Source: Blepharisma japonicum
Taxonomy: Eukaryota; Ciliophora; Heterotrichea; Heterotrichida; Blepharismidae
Direction: 5' to 3'
Length of the DNA: 64,000 nt
Assembly: GCA_949751835.1 (NCBI GenBank)
Contig: CATKHK010000011.1
Location: forward strand, 124,327-188,326
Shown: positions 45,962-57,797 of the stretch, one piece after another
Layout of the letters: every line of letters starts with the position of its first letter
How positions within the stretch are numbered: position 1 is the first letter of the stretch
Translations under genes and position numbers: made by a program
Notes under the pieces: model-generated
Told to the model about the DNA's origin: nothing
The model's database searches: none
What the model saw: only the letters and a program-made list of their open reading frames with translations

Positions 45962-48790
45962 TTAACTCAAAGGAATTCAAGAGCTTGTAGAGTGTAATGG
46001 AGCATGAGCTGCTTCTTTTGGAATTCCAGCAGCTTGTTCGTATTCTTCTAGCTTGGAATTTAGCGCCTCATTTCTTAGTTTTAGATTTTTTACAATCTGC
46101 TCAAGCTCACCGATTTTTTTCTTTTCTTCTTCTAGCAGCTGAATTTTTCTGTTTTTTACAGTCAGCTCTCTTACCATATTTTCACAGTATTTCGAGTTTT
46201 CATTGAGTTTTGATTCGAGAAATGCATAACCATCAATGAATTTTTTTAATAGATCGCTCAGCTGAGTAACTTCTTGGCTTAGCTGCTCACTGGATTTATT
46301 AGGAGAAGTTTCGGATGCTAGTCTGGCGTTGTCTGCGTGTGAGAGAGAAGTTTCAAGCCTGCTGACGATTTGCTCGAGGGATTTTATGTGCTTAAGTTTC
46401 AGTTGATTGTCTTCTTGCAGTTCTGATCTCTGGGCTGTTAAGATTTTTACATGATCTTGCAGCTCAATTGAGGTTTTTTGTAAATCAATCATTACTTTTT
46501 TATAGTTCTCAACCTCTTCTTCTAAAAATTCTTCATTTTTCTTTAATTTTTTTGTATTTTTGGCTAATTTTCCTACTTCTTCTTGATATTTTGCAATCAT
46601 TTCGTTTTCTTTTTTTAAACCTTCAACTTTTACTGACATTTCTTTAATTTGTTTTTCTAGTGTTTCACGATATTTTCTTTGCTGCTCAATCTCGTTTTCT
46701 TTTTCTTGCTTTGTTTTCATTAATTCTTGTATTTTTTCGTTCATTTCTACTATAACATTTGACTGTTTTGATATTTTTTCTTGCATTCCTTCTACAAATT
46801 CAGTAAAATTCTGAACCATTTCTCCAATTGCTTTAGATTTTTCTTTTCCTTCTGACAGGCTTCCTAAAATTTCTATTTTTTCGTCAGACTGGCTTGCAAA
46901 ACTGATAGCTTTTATTAGTATTTCTTCATTAGACCTAGATTCTTCTATACAGTATACAAGTTTTCTGTTATCACTTTCAAGTTCTTTGTATGATTTTTCA
47001 GTTTCATGCAGCTGTGTAATAGCATCATTATATCTTTCTAATACATCTTTCATGCTTTTTTCATTTTGGTCAATTATTTCAGTCAATCCTTCTATTTGCC
47101 GACTCATTTCTTGCATTCTTGATAAATATTCTTTTGTTCTAAGTTCATAAGCTTTTTTATCTTGAATAGCAGTATCTTGCCATTTTTTAAGCTTTTCAAC
47201 TTCTTCATCAAGCCTGTTTCTATCATCTTCAGCTTTACCAAGCCTTATCATTGCAACTTTTGCGAGACTATCTAATTCATTTTTATTTCCTCTTTTATCA
47301 CTCAAAATTTGGGTCGTTTTTTCGATGATCTTTTTAGCTTCTTCTAAATCTTCAGAAAGCTTATATTTGAGATTTTCTGAGTTTTCTAGCTCAATAACCC
47401 TTTGTTCTAGTTCTTTTTCTAGCCTATTTTTTTCATTAGCAAGCTCTTGAGATAAGATTTCTTGTTCTTGGATTTGGACATTTACTTCTTCTTGCTTTTC
47501 TCTGAGTAAAGAAATATTTTTTTCATATTTATTGAGTCTTTCTGTCAAAGATTGGTTAATCTTGGACTGCTCTCTGAGCTTATCCTGAGCTTCAGTTTTG
47601 CATTTTTGTAAAACATTGTAAAGCAAAGACACGCTCACTTCAACATCACTTTCTATTTTGGGGAACATTGGGATATCATCGCACAAAAAAATGCCTGATT
47701 TCAAGCTTTCACTAATTTTTTCAAAATAATTTGACAAAAGTTTTACTATATATGAAGCCTCTCTATCCGCATATCTTTGACGCTCTTCAAGCTCATTCAG
47801 TTCATCCTGTATCAACACCAAATCATTTTTGGACTTTTCTAATTTATTTAATAATTCTTCAATATATTCCACAGGATCATTCCCTTCAGTGGCTTTTGTG
47901 ATTTTTTTTAGCATTTCTTCAGCTTCTTCTTTATCATTCTGTAGCTTTACTTTAAAATTTTTTTCTTTTTCTAGCTCTCTAGAAGCAGCTGCTATTAGCT
48001 GCTCACTTTGGTGTAATTCCTGTCTTAATTTTGGAATAAAACTCAACTCTACCTGGCATTTTTGTAAAGAATCCATTGCTTTTTCAAGCTCGCATCTCAA
48101 TCTTTCATTATCTTCTTCTAGTGCTAAGCTTATCTGTTCTTTTTCTTGGACAATTGAAGCGGCTCTTTCAAATTCATCAACTTGACTTTTATATCTTTCA
48201 TCGAGATCATTGAATTTTTGTTTGTAAATTCTTTTTTCATCTTCTGTCGACTTATAAGTGTTTTCTAGATTTGCGTAGTCTGTTCTTAAGCTTTGAATTA
48301 TATGATTTTTTTCATCCGATTCTTTTTTGACTTGATTAAATGTTTTTTGAATATTCGCGTTTATATCAAGCTGCTCTTGCAACTGTTTTTCTACATCTTC
48401 CATGCGCGGCTTAATTTTTCCTTCAACATTATTCAGCTCCAAGTTTTTTTGGTTTATCTCTCTTTCAAATATAACAATTTTTTCTCTTAACACTTTTACT
48501 TGCAGCTGAAGATTATTATTTTGCTCTTTATAACTATCAAGTGAAACTAAATCTCTCTCCAAATTTAAAATTTCTCTTTCCTTGTCTTTTACATCTTTAC
48601 TTAGCTGTAAAACCCTTTGCTGCATCGTAATAGGGATACTTTCCATATAATGATTTTTCAACCTCATTTCACTTGATACAGAAGATTGACTTGAAATTTT
48701 TTGTTTTACAGGAGAGAGACTTTCTAATTGAATATTATGCTCTTTTATATGAGCTTCAAGGTTTTGTAGCTGAGTCCAGCTTTCTTCCAT
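45962..48790 (-). CDS. Large coiled-coil protein (942 aa)
   Basis: Almost continuous heptad-rich coiled coil from about residue 55 to 925, with a short break near 330-390 (SNYFEKISESLKSGIFLCDD). A basic, Ser-rich N-terminus (SPVKQKISSQSSVSSEMR) precedes it. One TGA close to the end is read as Trp and adds five residues (HSTSSWIPLS) before TAA at 45962. It resembles centrosomal, basal-body or golgin-type structural proteins, but long coiled coils cannot be assigned by eye. Its ATG is 39 bases from the divergent NTF2 start. Confidence 0.82.
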
Positions 48791-48829
48791 TACAAAGTAA
48801 ATAGGGAAATAGGGTGAGCTATAATCTTA

Positions 48830-49198
48830 ATGGCAGATATAAATACCCTTGGGCTCCAATTCGCACAGTTCTATTACAATGGTTTCCAGACTAATAGAGA
48901 AAGTTTAAGAGTTTTGTTCAGCGCAGACTCTATGCTGACGTTCGAATCGGACCAATTTAAAGGTGCTGATGCCATTATTGGAAAATTCCACTCTCTTACA
49001 GCCCAAAGTATTGTCCATCATATTTTGACTTTGGATGTGCAGCCTTCTACCACTCCTGGAAGCATGATTATTCTTATTACAGGGCAGCTTCAGATGGACC
49101 AAGATGCACCACTGAAATTCTCTCAAGTCTTTCATTTAATCCCATCAGGAGGATCATATATATGCACAAACATCCTTTTCAGGCTGAACCTTGGGTAA
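48830..49198 (+). CDS. NTF2: Nuclear transport factor 2
   Basis: A 122-aa single-domain NTF2: FAQFYYNGFQTNRESLRVLF, DADSMLTFE-like ADSMLTFES, FKGADAIIGKF, TAQSIVHHILTLDVQPS, ILITGQLQMD, KFSQVFHLIPSGGSYICTN. It imports Ran-GDP into the nucleus. Length and motif order match the family exactly. No TGA codons. Confidence 0.95.
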   Translation: MADINTLGLQFAQFYYNGFQTNRESLRVLFSADSMLTFESDQFKGADAIIGKFHSLTAQSIVHHILTLDVQPSTTPGSMIILITGQLQMDQDAPLKFSQVFHLIPSGGSYICTNILFRLNLG

Positions 49199-49229
49199 TA
49201 ACTTATTAAAAAACTTATAATAAAATATT

Positions 49230-50411
49230 ATGGAAATTAGGCACGAATCTGAGGAAATCTCAAGCTTATCTGTAGAGCTTCATGTCTTAAATAAGCAGCT
49301 GAGACCTGATGAATGCATTGTGCTGTTTAATCTTAAAGAAAAGTGCTGTAAAAAGCTGAAGATGGAAGAGGTCTTGAATTATGATTCTTTCGTCCATGCT
49401 GAAGAACCTTGTATAGTTCTTTTTCAAATGAAAAGTGATGAGTATTTGGAAGATATTAAATTTGTGTATAATATTGACTCATTTATTGAAACTGAGTGCT
49501 CTCAAGCTATGCTTAGGAATGGGAATGATAATATTACAAAGCTGGATGAAGATATTTTATTGACTATTTCTGATGCAAGTTATTATGATGATTTAGATAA
49601 GCCAGCAAAAATAAATATTTTGCTGAGAGATAATTTAATGCTGATTTTTGCATTAGAGCCACTTTATTGTATTGAGCAATGCTTTAAAAAAGAGCTTAAT
49701 TTCTCTGATTTCCCAAACATCAATATTGGTTATGAGCAATGAAGATTCATGACCCAAAGAATTAGAAGCAATCTTAGGCTTGAAATCGGAGAAGAAGATG
49801 GATGTTCACAAATTGAAGCAATTTTACACAGAATTATTGAAGTAATTTTTGCTAGATTTGAAGAATATATTTTATTAGCAGGAGAAGAAGGAAAAGTCTG
49901 TAACAGATTTGCAACAAGTTTAAGTTTTAGAGAAAGATCAGATTTTATATTAAGGTCTTCTATTGCGGAAAGAAATTTAGTTTATTTGCAGGATTTAGTA
50001 AAACCAAAAGCAAAGATTTTGTCTGACTTAAGCAGGTATAAAAAAGGCTCAATAAATTTTTGCTACTATTTAAGAACATTGACTCATAGAGCTAAGAAAA
50101 TGTCACATGTGATAAAATCTCACACTCATATGATCCAAACTGCACAATATTTATATGATGTAGCTACTGATGATGCTTTGACAAAAAACTCATTCAAGCT
50201 TGCTTTTCAAACAAGATTGTTTATGGTTGCAGCTACAACATTTATACCAATACTAATATTTGTAGGGATGATGAGTGTAAATATTAGAATTCCATATCAA
50301 GATTATAGTACGAATGGAGGAGATTTAAAACCTTTTGTAACTATTGTAGGAGGATCATTGGGATATTATATTATTGTTATGCTGTACTTCAGATGGAGAG
50401 GGTGGATATAG
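49230..50411 (+). CDS. CorA/MIT-like divalent cation transporter with a variant GMN motif
   Basis: A 393-aa protein with one TGA (49740, Trp). A long N-terminal soluble region with helices (about 180-320) leads to two C-terminal membrane segments (LFMVAATTFIPILIFVGMM; FVTIVGGSLGYYIIVMLYF). This is the CorA/Mrs2 layout. At the end of TM1, where the family has YGMN, the sequence is VGMMSVN, so the signature is altered. Likely a magnesium or related metal transporter, or a divergent member with changed selectivity. It is 31 bases downstream of NTF2. Confidence 0.72.
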
Positions 50412-50592
50412 ATACTAGAATGAACAAATTCTTTTAATTTTGGTATATTTAAATCAATTAAATTTCAATTTTTTCTTAATAAGAATGATAATCAGAAAGA
50501 TTTTATAAATATTTTTTTAAAAATTTTTTAGAGATTTGGCAATGTTATAAGAAAAATGAATATTCTTTGAGTATTCTGATATAAAAATATAA

Positions 50593-51117
50593 ATGGCTGA
50601 AGAAAATACAGATATAAACTTGTATTTTACTTCCAGAACTCCAGAAGACAATTCAGATCTGAATTTTGTTTGCCCAACATTTTTGGAAAAGTTATATCAA
50701 CATCCATCTCAAAGAGATATTAAAATATTATTGTTTATTTCATTGCTTATGATCCCATGGTTGGCTTCCATTTTGATCATTCTATTTATGGAAAATGATG
50801 ATAAAAATATAAAAGTTAGGCTTTGGCTTGAAGTTTTTGCTGTTAGCTCAATTATTTATCTAGTTTTGTATATTGCAACTATGATCTTTTTATCAAAAAT
50901 ATCTACTAAGCCAATGAATTTGCTAAATGGATCCTTTTTGGCTTTATCATTTTGCTGAAATGTAATAGGGACAATATGGATCTGCTTGGATAATGAATGT
51001 ATAACAATATTTGATCTTAGTTGTAGAGTTGCCTCTGGAATTATTTTGATATTTCATTTTGCTTACCTTTTCTTAATTATTTATGGCTTCAAACTAATGA
51101 CTTCACAATCGAATTAA
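50593..51117 (+). CDS. Hypothetical four-TM membrane protein
   Basis: A 174-aa protein with one TGA (Trp). About 45 soluble N-terminal residues (PTFLEKLYQHPSQRDIK) precede hydrophobic segments at about 47-66, 78-100, 110-128 and 143-164. Four Cys lie in and between the last two. It has no recognised family. TAA stop at 51115-51117. Confidence 0.7.
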
Positions 51118-51231
51118 TTTTGCCTTTAACTTTTAAAATTTGATAAAATACATCTAATATCTTTCTCTCATAATAATTATGCTTAAAATCAAAAAGAGCT
51201 TTGCGGTTATGCAGATTATCCTAAATATTAT

Positions 51232-51612
51232 TTAGAATCTAGGCCTATATTTCTTAGTGTCATAGTCAGGACGCAGCCCACCCCACCTCTTTATTCCTTC
51301 TTCTGCATACCATTTCGGGTTTTCTTGGCATTTATTGAACACATCCATTTCAAGCTCGCACGCTAATAAATTTCCAGAAAACTTATAAAAGCACTCTCTA
51401 TAATTATTCATCGGTTCTAGACAGATAGGCTCAACTTCTTCAACCTTTTCATAGCATTTCAATAAGTTTAATGACTCTTTTTGGCAAAGCTCTGGACGGT
51501 GTTGTCCCATATAGTCTAATTGTCTGCAATCTTCATAGTCGTATACTTGCTCTCTGCATACATCAAAAGCCCTTTGAGCGTGAAGAATAATTTCATCAGT
51601 GGGCGAATACAT
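51232..51612 (-). CDS. NDUFA8: NDUFA8-like protein with four CX9C motifs
   Basis: A 126-aa protein with four exact C-x9-C motifs (CREQVYDYEDC, CQKESLNLLKC, CLEPMNNYREC, CELEMDVFNKC), that is, two CHCH hairpins. Two twin-CX9C domains in tandem are characteristic of the complex I accessory subunit NDUFA8, imported into the mitochondrial intermembrane space by the MIA pathway. The C-terminus (KWYAEEGIKRWGGLRPD) is basic and aromatic. It is shorter than the animal subunit, so 'NDUFA8-like' is the safe call. Confidence 0.75.
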   Translation of the reverse strand: MYSPTDEIILHAQRAFDVCREQVYDYEDCRQLDYMGQHRPELCQKESLNLLKCYEKVEEVEPICLEPMNNYRECFYKFSGNLLACELEMDVFNKCQENPKWYAEEGIKRWGGLRPDYDTKKYRPRF

Positions 51613-51692
51613 ATTTATTATCTATCAATGATATCAATTAATTTTTATCTGGTTTTTCAAGCATATTTGGTTGTATATATTGATAATTCAAA

Positions 51693-53552
51693 ATGTATGA
51701 TGATACCACTGCATCATCAGGATCTGGGGTTCTAAAAGAAAGCGAAGAAAATATTGTCGCTCAAAATAAGCAAGCTATGGAACTTCTCCGTAATGAAAAG
51801 TACGACCACGCTTTATTTTTTCTAAATCAAGCCTTAATTAACGTTCGCTCTCTTAAAACATCTGACATCAAAGATAAACTTCTTGCAATAACTTATAACA
51901 ACTTAGGCTGCTTTTTTAGGAGGACTGGGAAACCGCAGCAGGCTCTTGATTATCTATTTAAAGCTGCTGATTTAGAAAAAGCCAAAAAAGCAGAAGTTGG
52001 AGATGTGGCGAGTACACATCTTAATATTTGTGTAATTTTATCTGAAAAAGGAGAACATGAAAGAGCCTTAAGGCATGCATTAAAATCCTTATACATTTTA
52101 AGAGGCAGCTATCCTGCAATGCCTTATCTATTAACTAGCCTTGGAATTGCTTATCATAACGCTGGAATTGAGTATGAGTACTTAAACCAAACTAAAGATG
52201 CTATGGACTGCTTTAAGAAGGGCTTTGATTTATGCAAAAATAAGCTGGGGTTTGATAATGAAATAACAAAAGCTTTGAAAAAAAGCTATGAGGATGCCCG
52301 AAAAGAAGTAAATAGCTGCAAAACGTCTGAACAAGCCAGCTCTGTTACTAGTGGTGCTGCAGATTCTCCACGAGCCAAAAGTGCAAAAAGGTTTAGAAGC
52401 CAAAGTCAAGAAGCAAGCCAGGCAAGCTATAAAAAGCCTGTAAAATTTAAATTTAAAGCAAGCCCTGAAAGCTATAAAGTGCCGAACAGACATTTATTAC
52501 CTCATGTTGACATATCTGCAGATAAAACACCTAAGCGTGCCTCAACAAAATCTCCACCAAAATCCAGAAAAAATACATCGCATCAACTTAAAAGAAGCAA
52601 TCCTTTAGTACCCTTAAATTACTCCTCAAGCTCTCCTAAGCATGTAGAAATGAATGCAATGAAACAAAAGTTGCCGAAATTTGAAGAAATTAGAATTAAA
52701 ACTCCAACGCCTGGAAAAGTCGTCAGAAAAAGAATTGACGCTAATAAACACCATCAGCAAGAAAATTTAGCAGCTTCTATTATACAAAATTGGTGGAAAA
52801 ATCTTGTCAAAAAGAGAAAAGAATTCGAAGAAAGCCTTAAATTAAAGATAAGGAGTGCTGAAATGAGGGCGAAAAAAGCTCTTGAAGAAGCTGAACAGTT
52901 GAAAAAGCTTGCAGAAAAGAAAAAAATGAAAAGCTTTAAGAGTTTACTTAAAGTCCCTTTCAAAGAGGAAGAAAAAGCAAAAAATGATAGCAAAAAATGA
53001 GATAAAAAAGAAGAAGAAAAAGCCAAAAATGAGATAAAAAAGAATCCTTTAAAAGTGGAAGAAAAAGCTAAAAAGAACTCTTTAAAAGAGGAAGAAAAAG
53101 TTAAAAGTGGAAGCTCTTTAAAAGAGGAAGAAAAAGTTAAAAGTGGAATATTAAAAGTTCCTTGAAAAATGGAAGAAAAAGCTAAAAATGTTGCTATAAA
53201 AAGTCCATTAAAAGAGGAAGAAAAAGCTAAAAATGTTGCTATAAAAAGTCCATTAAAAGAGGAAGAAAAAGCTAAAAATGGTCTCAAAAAGAGTCCTGAT
53301 AAGAAAAATCCATTTAAAAAATCAAAATCAGTTTCTATTGTTGGCTTACAATCATGAATGAGAATGTTTATACAAAGAAGAAGATTTAAAAAAATTAAAA
53401 ATGCTGCAATTACAATACAGAAAAATTTAAGAAGATATCAATGCTCAAGACTTTACAAAGAAATTAAAGCTGCTGTGATATTTATTCAAAGATTTTTCAG
53501 ATTGAAAAAAAGAAAAGTTCTTTTTGATTCAAGAATAAAAATTTTTAAATAA
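51693..53552 (+). CDS. TPR protein with KEEEKAK repeats and IQ motifs
   Basis: A 619-aa protein with three TGA (Trp). TPR repeats fill about 20-205 (ITYNNLGCFFRRTGKPQQAL; STHLNICVILSEKGEHERAL). A basic disordered linker follows. An IQ-like segment lies near 355 (AASIIQNWWKNLVKKRKEF), then a Lys/Glu repeat region with two exact copies of VAIKSPLKEEEKAKN and several partial ones, and finally two more IQ motifs (AAITIQKNLRRYQCSR; AAVIFIQRFFRLKKR). IQ motifs bind calmodulin or calmodulin-like proteins, so a calcium-regulated cytoskeletal or ciliary role is plausible. The low-complexity repeats may vary in length between strains. Confidence 0.8.
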
Positions 53553-53606
53553 TGCTAAATTTTTCGTCTAATACCATTATCTACAAAATCAAATTTATAA
53601 TAATAT

Positions 53607-55676
53607 TTATTTCGGTGATACATTTCCCGCAGTATTTTTTATTTTTTTCTTGATTTTTCCTTTATTCCAAATCCCTTCATATGAGTTTCCACTATCAAAA
53701 CTCATCCTGCCAGCTCCATGTTTTAATCCGTTTAATCATTCTCCCTCATATTGATCTCTATTCGCCCAATAATAAGTCCCAAATCCATTAAAAGTATCAT
53801 CTTTAAACTGCCCGTGGTAAATTTCTCCACTTATAAGTGTCAGAGTTCCTGCTCCGTTTTTCTTTTCGTTTATAAACTCTCCATCATAGATATCCCCATT
53901 TAAATAATAATAAATTCCACAAGATTTCACTCCATTCATTCATTTTCCATCAAAAATTTCTCCATTATTATAGATAATCTTGCCTTTGCCATCAAATTTA
54001 TTATTTTTAAAGCTGCCTTCATAATTCCCTAATGCTGAGTCTTTTAATATGCCTAATCCTTCCATACAATCGTTGACTCAATCTCCGTTATAAAAATTTC
54101 CATTTATATATTGATATACTCCTGGGCCATTCTTTTTTCCATCAATTCAGCAACCTTTATAAGAATTTCCATTTTTATAAGTATAATTACCATTTATACC
54201 ATCAAATAAGCCGTCTTTTATAGGCCCCTGATAAGAGTCTCCATTTCTTAGTATCAAATTGCAACAGCCATTAGGTAAATCATTTAGCCAGTCTCCTTCA
54301 TATTGTACTCATTCTCCATCTTTGTATTTCATTAGCCCTTGCCCATGTTTTTTGCCTTTTTTAAAGGTTCCTTTATATTTATCTCCATTCTCGTAGTGTA
54401 TTTCCCCTTCTCCACTATACAAAAGATTTTTGAAATTTCCTTTATAAATGAGTTTATATCTCTTTTCTACTTCATTTAATATACAAAATTTTCCAGGTCC
54501 TGTCATATTGCCGTTCACCCAAACTCCATCAAATCGTTTCCCATCATTTAAAATGAGATTTCCATTGCCGTTTCTAGCATTATCTACAAAATTCCCTTCG
54601 AAACTGCCATTTTCGTCCTGATAAATTCCATAGCCATTTTTCATATCATCTTTTCATTCTCCATCATAAATTTCTCCTGTAGCTGAAGTAAGTTTCCCTT
54701 TCCCTTCTTTTTTATTATTATTTCAGTTTCCTTCATACTTGTCTCCATTTTCATAAATTATGGTCCCTTCTCCATGAAAAGCTTCATCTAAAAAATCTCC
54801 ACAATATTTACTGCCATTTGAAAAGGTCAAAGTCCCTTTACCATTTTTCTTATCATTTTGAAACTCTCCTTCATATCTATCCCCATCTCCATTAACAAAA
54901 ATTCCCCACCCACATCTTAAGTCATTTTTATATTCTCCATCATAAAACTCCCCATTTTTTGTGGTAAATTTTCCTTTGCCATTTCTTATGTCGTCCTTAT
55001 ACTCCCCTTCATAGGTATCCCCATTTTTCCATATTAGTTTCCCATAACCATTTCTCTTATGATTTTTTCAGTTTCCATAATAAGCATCATTATCAGACAA
55101 CCCTGGATAAATATACTCGCAGATTCCACATAAGGGAGTTTTTGACCTATCATAGAAATCAAATATTTTATTGCAGAGATTTTCTATTCTTTCTATATCG
55201 ATCATAGGTAAAACGGGCTTTATGAAGTTTTTTTCATAGTCCATTTCATAATTTTTCATTTCATTTATTATAGCTTGATGATCAGATCTAATAAAAGCAT
55301 CAAGACCACAATAAGCATAGGTTGTAGAGCATTTATCAATGCGATTTAGTTTGCTAATTAATGTATTGTAGTGGAAATTTAGCTTGGATAGCGCTTTTAA
55401 AGAGAGTTCTAGAGTAGATGTTATATTTGCAAGGGCTTGCAGAAGCTCTTTTTCTAAGGATTTTTGAAATAAATTGAGTCGAATTTTCATATCAGTCAAA
55501 ATCTGAAGGAAATTTTTTTTATCGGATTGATCTACGATAACAAAGAATGGGATCAGTTTGTGAGGATTCTCCAAGAACTTATGCTCATGCTTTTTACAGG
55601 AAAAGCACGTTTTGCTGCACAAACAATATAATTCAGCATAATCATCACAGTTAGAAGTTGAGCATCTTGGATGCAT
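53607..55676 (-). CDS. MORN-repeat protein with N-terminal Cys/His zinc module
   Basis: A 689-aa protein with eight TGA (Trp), most at the conserved aromatic of a MORN repeat (for example DW-VND, EW-LNG, KW-MNG). Residues 1-42 have paired Cys/His (CSTSNC, CLCSKTCFSCKKHEH) like a B-box-type zinc module. A helical region to about 190 follows, then about 20 MORN repeats (for example GKLIWKNGDTYEGEYKDDIR) to near the end, with a basic tail. MORN proteins commonly tether membranes or cytoskeleton in ciliates. Under the standard code it breaks into short pieces. Its start is 74 bases from the divergent gene at 55751, which has a similar N-terminal module. Confidence 0.88.
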
Positions 55677-55750
55677 GATTTCTAATATATAAATAAATTT
55701 TTAATAAATTATAAATTTCTATTTAATTATTGTAGATGTGCAATAGTTAA

Positions 55751-57238
55751 ATGACTGAAAAAAGTTTATGCTTTATGCCTTCATGCAAAAACAAAGTAAA
55801 ATTTGTTTGCGGCTGCAGTGTTCCAGAATCAATGATGTGCAAAGATCATAAATCCAACCATCTAAAAGCCAACAATTTGCACAAAATAAAGAGTTTTTCA
55901 GTGGAAAAAGAAAAAATCATCAAATGCTTTGAAAAAGAGAAATTATTGATGATGGAAATGAAAAATAGTTTTACAGAAAGCCTTGAAAAGTCCCCAAAAA
56001 ACATATTCCAAATAAAATTAAGCTATTTGGAAGGGACAATAAATCGACTTGACGAAATAATTTCAGGATTTGATAGAGGAGAAATTTACATAGAAAATAA
56101 AACTTCAGCAAAAGAAATCATCAAAGCAGAAGTAAACATAGATAAAGATTATTTGGCAGATTTAATTATGAAAGAAAAAAACTCTCAAATTAACAGGTAT
56201 ATTAAGAAGTATTCATCTTTAATTATAAATGACCCTAATCAGCACAACCAAGCTCAAGCTGAACTTTTTGACGTTTCTACTTTTGATGAATATGATAGAT
56301 ATATATTTTCAATGATTCATTCAAATACTAGCAATTTTTTATCATATACAAATTTTGTAAAGAAATGTGAAAAAATTCAATTATCATTAGATAAGCTACT
56401 CCTAAAAATTCACAATCGTAGATATCATGATCTTCACACAATAGATTTCAACTATCTTTACAATTATGCCGAAACTATCAATGGAACAGAATTTTATATT
56501 TATGATATAGAATCTCATACAATAACAACTACAATATTAATAGAATTGAGATGCTATAATCGTCGACTATTAGAAAGAATAACGAGCCTTATCAAAATTT
56601 CAGATTCAAGCTTACTCATAATTGGACCTCTTAGATGCCGCAACAATATACTATTGCTGGATTTAAATACCAAACAAACTAAAGCGCTGTTTAGTTTTGA
56701 AAACCAAACCCGAGATTTTGGTAAAAATAGTGAATTTATTTTTTATGAAAATTATTTATATCAGTTTGGAGAGCTCTGAAATCCTGGTTGCATGAAATAT
56801 GACATAGTCCGAAAGAGATGATCCAAAATGCCATTTCCGCCGCTAAATAGTAAATTGTTTTCAGTTCTATACAAAAACTATATTCTAGTATCCAATTATT
56901 ATAACTCTACCGTGTATTTATATGATCTTATTATTGAGAATTATTCAGTAATTGATTGTTTTGAATATACATTAAGCAGGAAATTTCTTTTTACTGATAA
57001 TATTAGAGTTTTTCTGTGGATGCAAAATAATTTTATTTATGAAAGTGAAGAAAATAATCCATTTAAATGAAAGATTGTTGGTCATAATTTAGGGATGAGT
57101 TTAATGCCTTACGAAATCACTTTTACTAATTATTCAGGGAATATTTATGCAAGCTTTATAGATAGATCACATATGTTTTGCTATAAGTTTAATATGGCAA
57201 AAAAAGAAATGGAGTTAATTCGCAAAGAAATGGTATAG
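55751..57238 (+). CDS. B-box-like zinc module with propeller-like C-terminus
   Basis: A 495-aa protein with three TGA (Trp). N-terminal zinc module (CFMPSCKNKVKFVCGC, MCKDHKSNH) similar in design to that of the divergent MORN gene. A helical middle (about 50-240) is followed by repeats of the style 'IYDIESHTITTT', 'LLDLNTKQTKALF', 'KYDIVRKRW-SKMP', 'LYDLIIENYSVID', which look like blades of a Kelch-type propeller. Function unknown; such proteins in ciliates are numerous. The call on the propeller is by pattern only. Confidence 0.75.
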
Positions 57239-57797
57239 ATAATTTAATACCCATTATTTACAATTGAATATACTGCATATATTATAAACTCAAATAATTT
57301 TAAAAATTATATAAGATCAAATTGAAATAATGCTTTGGATAATTATGCACTAGGAATTCTCTACCAAGTATTAATCTAATCCGTAACACGCATAAAGCGT
57401 TAACTATCTCCGCTAAGGCTCTAATTTTTCTTTTAGTTGCCCATATTTGTTTCCCAAGCACACAAAATAATTATGATTTATTAATTAAATTAATTGGAAG
57501 AGAGTCCAACATTAAATCATGCAGCAATCCTTTGAGAGGGATATGCTGGATTCTTGGACAAGAGGGTAATTTTATCAGACAGTCGAATACTGAGAAAGTA
57601 CTTGTTGCTTATTTTAGAGTACTTGCCCTACCTTCAAATAGTTTGGCATAGTGATGCAGGAGCCTGGCCTTGAAAATATAAACACAACCAGGCGATGAAG
57701 ATTTATAAAGACAGACTGGCTTCACTAGCCACTTAATTATCTATTAATTCCTTAATTAATAGAGGTTAAAAAATTAACTATTCATTAAAATTGTAGA
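57239..57797. other. Gap with several short hairpins; possible structured RNA
   Basis: No protein-coding frame. It is less AT-rich than other gaps between about 57350 and 57735 and contains nested inverted repeats: TCCAA 57505-57509 with TTGGA 57554-57558 enclosing AGCA-ATCC with GGAT-TGCT; AAGTACT 57596-57602 with AGTACTT 57618-57624; TGGCT 57717-57721 with AGCCA 57727-57731. This might be a non-coding RNA gene, but I cannot match it to tRNA, U snRNA, SRP RNA or telomerase RNA. Confidence 0.3.
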
